DNA of 7,234 nt from Selenomonadaceae bacterium (lineage in GTDB: Bacteria > Bacillota > Negativicutes > Selenomonadales > Selenomonadaceae), in NCBI GenBank assembly GCA_017445435.1, contig JAFSUE010000019.1, positions 1 to 7,234 of the forward strand, written 5' to 3'. Both the position numbers and the translations under genes were made by a program. Position 1 is the stretch's first letter, and each line of letters begins with the position of its first letter. This document shows, piece by piece, positions 1-4,921 of this stretch. The notes under the pieces are model-generated. The model was not told the origin of the DNA, ran no database searches, and saw only the letters and a list, made by a program, of their open reading frames with translations.

Positions 1-87
1 AATTTCCAATTTCAAGCCGTTACTGAGAACTTATAAAAAGTTGTAAACTTCTATGTCCCATTCCTGCTTCATCGCGTCCGCTAATTT

Positions 88-141
88 AATTAAGAATTAA
101 AAATTAAAAATTAAGAAATTCTGCATTCTTAATTCTTAATT
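88..141. repeat. AT-rich heptad repeat array with internal inverted repeat
   Basis: Units of seven bases run AATTAAG, AATTAAA, AATTAAA, AATTAAG (88-115), then CATTCTT, AATTCTT (124-137), so the second half is the reverse complement of the first. The 11-base end arms (88-98 and 131-141) are exact inverted copies. Bases 111-141 match 299-329 at 27 of 31 positions in the same orientation. Confidence 0.6.
102..134 (-). terminator. Weak terminator-like AT hairpin
   Basis: On the minus strand, arms AATTAAGAA (134-126) and TTCTTAATT (117-109) enclose an eight-base loop and are followed by a T-rich tail. The stem has only one G-C pair, so it would be a weak intrinsic terminator at best. It lies at the end of the leftmost possible gene and also belongs to the heptad repeat. 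Confidence 0.25.
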
Positions 142-234
142 GATATACGTATCCCAACTTTTCAAAGAATCGTTGAGATTATATAACGTGGAGCAGAAAT
201 AAACACCATAAAAAATTTTCAGTAACGGGTTCAC
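136..234 (-). CDS. Possible 32-residue small ORF behind a very strong ribosome-binding site
   Basis: An open frame from GTG 234 to TAA 138-136 would encode 32 residues beginning VNPLLKIFYGVYFC, moderately hydrophobic and aromatic, ending near SWDTYIN. The case for translation is the upstream AAGGAGGTGA (240-231), ten bases fully complementary to the 16S rRNA 3' end. However, the GTG lies inside that site. The better-placed codon in the same frame is CTG 222, a rare start that would give 28 residues. I recognise no family. It could be a leader peptide, a small protein, the remnant of a gene, or a chance frame. A heptad repeat begins at its stop codon, as it does for the neighbouring gene and thrB. 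Confidence 0.3.
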   Translation of the reverse strand: MNPLLKIFYGVYFCSTLYNLNDSLKSWDTYIN

Positions 235-240
235 CTCCTT
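231..240 (-). promoter_or_regulatory. Extended Shine-Dalgarno sequence without a conventional gene
   Basis: AAGGAGGTGA on the minus strand is a ten-base perfect match to the anti-Shine-Dalgarno region. No ATG lies at a normal distance downstream; the nearest (209) is over 20 bases away and opens only a 15-residue frame. Confidence 0.5.
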
Positions 241-245
241 ATTAA

Positions 246-267
246 AATTTATAATTTATTATAAATT
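246..267. repeat. Perfect 10-bp AT palindrome carrying TATAAT on both strands
   Basis: AATTTATAAT at 246-255 and ATTATAAATT at 258-267 are perfect inverted arms with a two-base centre. TATAAT occurs at 263-258 on the minus strand and 250-255 on the plus strand. On the minus strand this lies about 20 bases before the strong ribosome-binding site, where a -10 box would be expected. No -35 box with good spacing was found: TTAACA at 282-277 is only 13 bases away. It could be a -10 element, an operator, or a chance AT palindrome. Confidence 0.35.
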
Positions 268-298
268 AGTTTAAGCTGTTAATGAGCCTCCATTCTAG

Positions 299-332
299 CT
301 AAAAAATTCTTCATTCTTAATCCTTAATTATT
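299..332. repeat. Second copy of the AT-rich heptad repeat
   Basis: CATTCTT (312-318), AATCCTT (319-325) and AATTATT (326-332) keep seven-base periodicity. Bases 299-329 match the copy at 111-141 at 27 of 31 positions. It starts immediately beyond the stop codon of the small hypothetical gene. Confidence 0.55.
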
Positions 333-333
333 A

Positions 334-648
334 TTAGTAGTGCGGATGAGCTTTTACATAATCAACAGGACGACTCCAATCAACATGAACGCCTGTTGTT
401 TCCCAAAGGCGCGTCAAGGCAATTTTCAAGCTTTCTACGTCAGCCTGCGGATTAATTTTTTCCGCCGTAAAATCTAAAAGCGTTTCATGCGGAATTTGAA
501 TTTCATGAATCGTCGTCAAAAAATTTTCCGCCTTACGCTTGCCATCTTCGTCACCAAGCACGACAATAACTTTTTTCTGCGCGTCATCATATTCGACGTA
601 GCCTAAACTGCCATTGTAGCTTATCGCAACGCTAAAATTTTCATTCAA
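334..648 (-). CDS. Conserved-looking small hypothetical protein
   Basis: I do not recognise a named domain. The 104-residue product is soluble and acidic-to-neutral, with no signal peptide or membrane segment. The N-terminal half looks beta-rich (FSVAISYNGSLGYVEYD), with alternating hydrophobic residues and a charged turn (GDEDGKRK). A helix follows (VESLKIALTRLW), and the tail contains VDWSRPVD. I have an impression of similar proteins in Selenomonas-type genomes but cannot verify it. TTG 648 was chosen because GGGAGGTG (665-658) lies nine bases upstream; a GTG at 660 would sit inside that ribosome-binding site. The gene follows the LysR stop by 29 bases, so co-transcription is likely, though a weak promoter candidate overlaps the end of the LysR gene. 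A heptad repeat begins right after its stop. Confidence 0.72.
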   Translation of the reverse strand: MNENFSVAISYNGSLGYVEYDDAQKKVIVVLGDEDGKRKAENFLTTIHEIQIPHETLLDFTAEKINPQADVESLKIALTRLWETTGVHVDWSRPVDYVKAHPHY

Positions 649-657
649 ACTTTGACG

Positions 658-665
658 CACCTCCC
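658..665 (-). promoter_or_regulatory. Ribosome-binding site deciding the start of the small hypothetical gene
   Basis: GGGAGGTG on the minus strand contains GGAGGTG, seven bases complementary to the 16S rRNA 3' end. It overlaps the in-frame GTG at 660, which therefore cannot be the start served by this site. TTG 648 is nine bases downstream and is the best fit. Confidence 0.6.
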
Positions 666-674
666 GTCTGTATA

Positions 675-703
675 ATATTAAATTTTTTTCTGTAAAATTG
701 CAA
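675..703 (-). promoter_or_regulatory. Weak sigma-70-like promoter candidate at the 3' end of the LysR gene
   Basis: The minus strand has TTGCAA (703-698) and TAATAT (680-675) separated by 17 bases. Each hexamer matches four of six consensus positions. A transcript from here would start just before the ribosome-binding site of the small hypothetical gene, leaving a very short leader. AT-rich DNA produces such matches by chance, so this is tentative. Confidence 0.25.
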
Positions 704-1586
704 GTACGTTTTTATTGAAAAGCGAATCGACGAACTTTAAAAAGCGCGTACTAAGCGGCGAAAGTTCCTTCAGCTTGTTCCACGTCAACGCCAAAGTAAA
801 TTTTATCGGCGGTGAAAGTGGAATAGATTTAAAATTGGATTCAGGCGTTATGGCGAATCGCGGTAACAATGAAATTGCCGCGCCGCTTGATACCAATTCT
901 TTAATCGTTTTTAGTTGTGACGTACTTAACAAAATTTCTGGCGAAAATCCCGCACTTGCTGAACGTTGCCTTATGGCGAAGTTTTGAAAAGTTCCAGCTG
1001 GCTGTAAAATAAATTTTTCGTGACGTAGCGATTGAAAGGAAATTTTTTCAGCCGTTGCAAGTTTATGATTGAGCGGCAAGCACAAATAAAATTCGTCGTC
1101 CAAAAGATTCAGCGAATTTTCCAACGTTTCGCCCGCCTTCAGATAAACTATGCCGAAGTCCAACGCGCCATTTTCTAAATTTTCGTGTACGGTAAGTGAA
1201 TCGCTACATTCTTGCAAGTCGATTAAAATTTCTGGATTAGCCGCTTGAAATTTTATAAAAATATTTGGGAACAGGTACGACTCAACCATTGGCGGCACGC
1301 CGAAACGTATAACGCCGCCGCTTTTATTTTGAAAACGTTCGATTGAAGTTTCTGCCGCTTTAACGTCCTGCAAAATTTTTTTCGCGTGAATCAGAAAAAC
1401 TTGTCCTGCCTCTGTCAAGCTAATCTGTTTTTGACCGCGATTAAAAAGCGTGACGTTTAATTCTGTTTCTAAAGATTGAATCGCCTTCGTTACGGACGGT
1501 TGCGACACGTGAAGAAATTGCGCCGCCTTCGTGAAATTTTTCAGCGCACTTACTGTACAAAAATATTCCAACTGCCGCAATTCCAT
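678..1586 (-). CDS. LysR-type transcriptional regulator
   Basis: The 302-residue protein has the normal length and architecture of the LysR family. A winged helix-turn-helix at residues 1-60 includes FTKAAQFLHVSQPSVTKAI at 18-36, a linker helix spans about 61-88, and a periplasmic-binding-protein-like effector domain runs from about 91, beginning GVIRFGVPP. The ligand and targets cannot be told from sequence. LysR regulators often act on a divergent neighbour, but here both neighbours run the same way, so the target may be the downstream small gene, the operon or something elsewhere. ATG 1586 is well supported by AGGAG (1599-1595) eight bases upstream. It follows thrB after 69 bases that hold a heptad repeat. 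Confidence 0.93.
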   Translation of the reverse strand: MELRQLEYFCTVSALKNFTKAAQFLHVSQPSVTKAIQSLETELNVTLFNRGQKQISLTEAGQVFLIHAKKILQDVKAAETSIERFQNKSGGVIRFGVPPMVESYLFPNIFIKFQAANPEILIDLQECSDSLTVHENLENGALDFGIVYLKAGETLENSLNLLDDEFYLCLPLNHKLATAEKISFQSLRHEKFILQPAGTFQNFAIRQRSASAGFSPEILLSTSQLKTIKELVSSGAAISLLPRFAITPESNFKSIPLSPPIKFTLALTWNKLKELSPLSTRFLKFVDSLFNKNVLAILQKKI

Positions 1587-1629
1587 AACAATAACTCCTA
1601 GATTAGCTTGTAGCTGGTAGAAAATTTTT

Positions 1630-1657
1630 CATTACGCATTACGCATTAAGCATTCCT
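1630..1657. repeat. Third heptad array at the end of thrB
   Basis: Four seven-base units, CATTACG, CATTACG, CATTAAG and CATTCCT, run from the LysR leader into the stop codon of thrB (1658-1656). The sequence differs from the two left-end copies, but period and base composition agree, pointing to one family of heptad-based intergenic repeats. Confidence 0.6.
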
Positions 1658-2597
1658 AATTCAAACTGGCTCCTCGTGTGTCCAAGTCCAAAATTAACGC
1701 GGTCGATTGTACGTCAAACTTTTTGAAAGTATGAACCATTTCTGCCGCAATGTCATTTTCAAGCCGTCTATTTGCCGCCGAAAATGCAATAAGGCTGGGA
1801 CCTGCTCCACTAAGTACAACGCCCAACGCGCCAGCTTTTTTAGCCGCCGTGAAAACTTCCTCCATACCTGGAACTAATTTTGTACGGTACGGCTGATGTA
1901 AGGCGTCATCAAAGGCGATTGACAAAAGTTTTTCTTTGCCTTCGATTAACGCGGCAACTAACATTGACGCTCGGCTAACGTTGAAGATAGCGTCTTTAAG
2001 CGGAACTGTTTTAGGCAAAACTTGACGCGCTAATTTCGTCGACAATGGAAAATCTGGTACGGCTACGATTAATTTCAATTTTATTTTTGGCAGGAAAGAA
2101 TAAGTATGTACCAAATTTTTATCAACGACGCTGACGGTAAAGCCGCCGAAAATTGCAGGTGCAACGTTGTCGGGATGACCTTCAATTTCAGTTGCGAATT
2201 TTAAAATATCGTTGCGCGTGAAGTGATTGTCGACTGCCGCATTAGCGCCGATTAATCCTGCAACGATAGCCGCCGCGCTTGAACCAAGCCCACGTGACAT
2301 TGGCACGCGATTATTCATAGAAATTTCCGCGCCTTGAAATTTTTCTGCCGCGCCAGCACGTTCAAGTACTAGCCGCGCAGATTGCCATACAATATTTTTT
2401 TCATCGTTGGGGATTGTGTCCGCGCCTTCGCCAACAGCTGAAATTGTCAAGCGCTTTTCCTCAAGGAAAGTAAATTTAAATTCGTTGTAAATTGTCGCCG
2501 CAAGTCCTAAACAGTCAAAGCCTGAACCACAATTCGCGGAAGTTCCTGGCACTTTCACTGTAATAATATTTTTTGCGGACGAAGTTTCATTGTCCAT
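1656..2597 (-). CDS. thrB: Homoserine kinase
   Basis: Homoserine kinase phosphorylates L-homoserine with ATP to O-phosphohomoserine in threonine synthesis; it is cytosolic. All three GHMP-kinase motifs are present (313-residue numbering): PGTSANCGSGFD at 17-28, the phosphate loop PMSRGLGSSAA at 99-109, and LSGAGPS at 262-268. EGHPDNVAPAIFGG at 139-152 is also typical of ThrB. The length is normal for the family. ATG 2597 is preferred, with GGTGA 11 bases upstream; a GTG at 2615, which lacks a good ribosome-binding site, would add six residues. The gene lies 31 bases after the Uma2 stop (13 for the GTG). Neither homoserine dehydrogenase nor threonine synthase is in the window, so it is separated from its usual partners at least locally. 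Confidence 0.95.
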   Translation of the reverse strand: MDNETSSAKNIITVKVPGTSANCGSGFDCLGLAATIYNEFKFTFLEEKRLTISAVGEGADTIPNDEKNIVWQSARLVLERAGAAEKFQGAEISMNNRVPMSRGLGSSAAAIVAGLIGANAAVDNHFTRNDILKFATEIEGHPDNVAPAIFGGFTVSVVDKNLVHTYSFLPKIKLKLIVAVPDFPLSTKLARQVLPKTVPLKDAIFNVSRASMLVAALIEGKEKLLSIAFDDALHQPYRTKLVPGMEEVFTAAKKAGALGVVLSGAGPSLIAFSAANRRLENDIAAEMVHTFKKFDVQSTALILDLDTRGASLN

Positions 2598-2628
2598 TCT
2601 GTAACTAATCACCAACTTTTAATTTAAT

Positions 2629-3225
2629 TTAGGGTAAAAGAAATCTATCTGACCAAACAAAAATTTCACTTAGTTTGACGGTAAGGTCTGGAAAGATTGA
2701 GAGCGTTATTTCAGACTTTACGGCGGCTTTATCCTCATCAGACATATGTTGCCATTCTACGTCGTCTTCCTTGTAGAGAATGTATTCATCATCAAGATAA
2801 AATTTGCCGTCACGCAAAAGGTAAACGTCGATTGTCCTGTAATAAGGATCGACAATCCAATATTCTTTGACGCCGCAAGCTTCGTACGAATCTTTTTTGA
2901 CGGTAAGGTCACGTTTTTTAGTGGAGCGTGAAAGTACTTCGACAACCATATCTGGCGCACCGTAAATCGCGTTGCGACGGCTTAAAATACTTGCGTTTTC
3001 ATTTGTTACGACGCACAAATCAGGCTGAAAAAAATTTCCGTCTGGCAAATGAACATCAACATCATCGGTAAAAACATAGCCACATTTATTAGCTACGACG
3101 TAATTAAAAATTTTTGCACTCAAAGACATTATTACTCCGCTGTGATTAAGCGGTGCAGAAGGGGACATAAATTTTACACCTCCGATAATTTCATAAGGGT
3201 TATAAAAAAGCGCGTCGTTAAGCAT
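2629..3225 (-). CDS. Uma2 family (DUF820) PD-(D/E)xK-fold protein
   Basis: The 198-residue length and the conserved blocks match the Uma2/DUF820 family, which has a restriction-endonuclease-like fold. The blocks are YEIIGGVKFMSPS at 11-23, QPDLCVV at 67-73, PDMVVEVLS at 91-99, then RD, a KK pair at 110-111 and GVKEYWIVDP at 118-127. Asp69, Glu96 and the lysine pair are the likely nuclease-type active residues, although this assignment is from family resemblance. The cellular role of Uma2 proteins is poorly known; they are often multicopy in genomes and may be mobile. The gene starts 33 bases after the SGNH stop, with a very strong Shine-Dalgarno site, and ends 13-31 bases before thrB. Nothing links it functionally to either neighbour. 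Confidence 0.88.
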   Translation of the reverse strand: MLNDALFYNPYEIIGGVKFMSPSAPLNHSGVIMSLSAKIFNYVVANKCGYVFTDDVDVHLPDGNFFQPDLCVVTNENASILSRRNAIYGAPDMVVEVLSRSTKKRDLTVKKDSYEACGVKEYWIVDPYYRTIDVYLLRDGKFYLDDEYILYKEDDVEWQHMSDEDKAAVKSEITLSIFPDLTVKLSEIFVWSDRFLLP

Positions 3226-3235
3226 TTCAATTCAT

Positions 3236-3244
3236 CTCCTTTCT
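3236..3244 (-). promoter_or_regulatory. Strong Shine-Dalgarno of the Uma2 gene with an adjoining ATG-AAT-TGA mini-ORF
   Basis: AGAAAGGAG on the minus strand gives nine bases of perfect anti-Shine-Dalgarno pairing, ten bases before ATG 3225. An ATG directly abuts it (3235) and opens a two-codon ORF ending in TGA at 3227, just before the real start. The mini-ORF is probably accidental because it is too close to the site to initiate well. Confidence 0.6.
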
Positions 3245-3258
3245 TACCGTTAGCCATT

Positions 3259-3879
3259 TTAAAAATTTTTTACCGAATTATTTTTAACCTCATTCAATAC
3301 ATTTGCCACGTTCAACGCTAAAAATTCGCAGGCTTTTGGTATAAAATGTGTAGCGTCTTGATAGGCTTGCAGTGGAAAATTTTTTGTTATGGCGTATAAA
3401 TCGTGAACTAAGCCGCCGTTTCTCAAAATTATTTCGCGGGCAACGTCATTATATTTTTCAATGTCAGCATTGCTACGATAAAAAATTTTTCTGTCAAAGC
3501 GCCCCTCTAATACTGGCGTCGACGTAGCAAAAATAATTTTAGCCTGTGGAAAAAGATATTTCAAGCGGTTAAATGTTCGTTCAATCAAAATTCCGTAGTC
3601 ATTCAAAGGCGTCTGCGGTTCATCGCCGAAAATTCGTACAACGTCCCAAAGTCCATTGTTCCAGTAAACAATTTGCGTATCGCTTGACCATTTTAAATCG
3701 CGTGACCATTCATAAAGCGCCCTGAAGGTGTACGCAACGAATCTTCCATTTTCTGGCGGATAAAAAATCTTCATCGTGTCGCGCAGAATAAATTTTACAA
3801 GTTCCCTGTAACTTAAGCTGATACTGTCGCCGATTAGTAAGGCAGAAAAATTTTTGTCAGCTGATTTTCCGTCGTTCAT
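3259..3879 (-). CDS. Small SGNH/GDSL-family hydrolase
   Basis: The 206-residue protein fits the SGNH hydrolase fold. Block I is LLIGDSIS with the nucleophile Ser19, WNNGLWD at 73-79 supplies the asparagine/glycine block, and DATHF at 175-179 gives the catalytic Asp175 and His178. Members of the family are esterases or acyl-transfer enzymes; beside glycan-type genes, deacetylation or acylation of a sugar is a reasonable guess but not shown. There is no signal peptide, so cytosolic action is likely. ATG 3879 was chosen because AAGGA (3890-3886) lies six bases before it. A GTG at 3894 that overlaps the radical SAM stop (GTGA) would add five residues and is the alternative start. Both starts imply tight coupling to the radical SAM gene. 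Confidence 0.8.
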   Translation of the reverse strand: MNDGKSADKNFSALLIGDSISLSYRELVKFILRDTMKIFYPPENGRFVAYTFRALYEWSRDLKWSSDTQIVYWNNGLWDVVRIFGDEPQTPLNDYGILIERTFNRLKYLFPQAKIIFATSTPVLEGRFDRKIFYRSNADIEKYNDVAREIILRNGGLVHDLYAITKNFPLQAYQDATHFIPKACEFLALNVANVLNEVKNNSVKNF

Positions 3880-3885
3880 AGTCAA

Positions 3886-3890
3886 TCCTT
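3886..3890 (-). promoter_or_regulatory. Ribosome-binding site deciding the SGNH start
   Basis: AAGGA on the minus strand lies six bases upstream of ATG 3879, within the overlap with the radical SAM stop codon. It favours the ATG over the earlier GTG at 3894. Confidence 0.6.
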
Positions 3891-4916
3891 TCACGGCAAG
3901 TTAAATTTATTTCTAAGCATAAAGTCAAATTTTTCAACGTCGCTAAGTTCATCGTTGCTTTGATAAAGTTGGGTACTGAAAAATCTTTTCAGCTTAGCAT
4001 TAAGCCACTCTCTACCGTCTGCGCGGACGCGGTTTCTAATATCAGCAAAAGTAATTTTCGTACTGTACGGAATATTTCCAAACGTCAAAAAAGAATGTCC
4101 ATTGTAGCAATGAGCGATTGAGCATTTACCGACAGGGAAAGTTGGGAAGTCTGATTCAGGATTTGCAAAAACATCGCCTAAACTTCTGCCGCAATAGCAA
4201 GGTCGCGCCATACCTGTACACAAATTTATATTTGCTGACCAAATTCCCGCGTAGCAAAATTCTTCCTGCCGCTTACCAAAAATTTTTTTCTTGTAGTCAA
4301 ACATTTGAGAATCGAACTGTCCCCAAATTTTATAGTACTCATCTTTAGGAAGTTTGCTTAAAATTTCAATGCCTTTCGTTCTATCATCGCGTGCAATGGT
4401 AATGTGAGGAAGTGCTCCGAAATTTTTCAGCGAAAATTCCTTCACTTCGTCAATGTACGGTATAAGTTCATCACTCGGCGTAATTTCGACGTTAGCTGAC
4501 GCGCCTGCCGCCCAAATTGAATTTACATTGCGTGCGAAAAGTTCAAGCATATTTCTTTTTTTCAGTTCAAGATAATGGAAGGAACATTTAAATTCAAGAT
4601 GCGCTAAAAGTTCCTTATCCCACGCCAAAAATTTTTGTAACACAGGCGTAATGGTGCAGTTCGTCACAAATTCAATGTAATGTCCTTCTTCAGCAAGCCG
4701 CCGCATATAAATTTCAATGTCGCGCGTCAACAAAGTTTCACCGTCCGCGCAGACATTTATATACGCTGGACCGCCTAAACGTTTTTTCGACAGCGCCTTT
4801 GCAACTTGTTCGGGGGAATATTTCATTTCAGGTTGAACGCCTTGATAGGATTCTGGACGTTGCGCCAAGTAGCAGTAATTACAGCGGAAATTACAAATTG
4901 ACATCGGAATTGCCAA
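3891..4916 (-). CDS. Radical SAM protein with cysteine-rich (SPASM-like) C-terminus
   Basis: The 341-residue protein carries the radical SAM CxxxCxxC motif as CNFRCNYC (C8, C12, C15), which binds the 4Fe-4S cluster that cleaves S-adenosylmethionine. CADGE at 56-60 matches the GGE-type SAM-binding position. Cysteines 221, 233, 240, 242, 265 and 270 suggest an auxiliary iron-sulfur cluster region like SPASM/twitch domains, although the spacing is not the textbook one. The substrate is unknown; the neighbours suggest a sugar, glycan or peptide modification. The start is a TTG five bases after the stop of the upstream gene, with no Shine-Dalgarno site, and it is the only ATG/GTG/TTG before the motif except ATG 4904. 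The frame is open back to 5018 without another start codon. Translation is therefore likely coupled to the upstream gene, by re-initiation or by -1 frameshifting. The stop TGA overlaps a possible GTG start of the next gene. Confidence 0.85.
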   Translation of the reverse strand: MAIPMSICNFRCNYCYLAQRPESYQGVQPEMKYSPEQVAKALSKKRLGGPAYINVCADGETLLTRDIEIYMRRLAEEGHYIEFVTNCTITPVLQKFLAWDKELLAHLEFKCSFHYLELKKRNMLELFARNVNSIWAAGASANVEITPSDELIPYIDEVKEFSLKNFGALPHITIARDDRTKGIEILSKLPKDEYYKIWGQFDSQMFDYKKKIFGKRQEEFCYAGIWSANINLCTGMARPCYCGRSLGDVFANPESDFPTFPVGKCSIAHCYNGHSFLTFGNIPYSTKITFADIRNRVRADGREWLNAKLKRFFSTQLYQSNDELSDVEKFDFMLRNKFNLP

Positions 4917-4921
4917 GAAAA

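Larger units (their letters stand above)
1..333. other. Intergenic region without a recognised gene
   Basis: Bases 1-333 hold two heptad repeats, the palindrome, the strong ribosome-binding site and a possible 32-residue ORF. No tRNA, rRNA or known riboswitch was recognised. A 13-residue minus-strand frame beginning near 72 has no ribosome-binding site and is not supported. A 10-base inverted repeat joins 17-26 with 219-228. Confidence 0.5.

Noticed and set aside
88..141. CRISPR array
   Set aside because: Units are seven-base and contiguous, with no unique spacers.
225..240. Plus-strand resemblance to the 16S rRNA 3' end (TCACCTCCTT)
   Set aside because: This is simply the complement of a strong Shine-Dalgarno site; the bases before it do not match 16S rRNA.
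715..987. Plus-strand 90-codon open frame opposite the LysR gene
   Set aside because: It lies wholly antisense to a clear LysR gene and has no recognisable domain.
1605..1615. AGCT-TGT-AGCT dyad in the LysR leader as an autoregulatory LysR box
   Set aside because: The arms are only four bases and self-complementary, and there is no convincing T-N11-A site.
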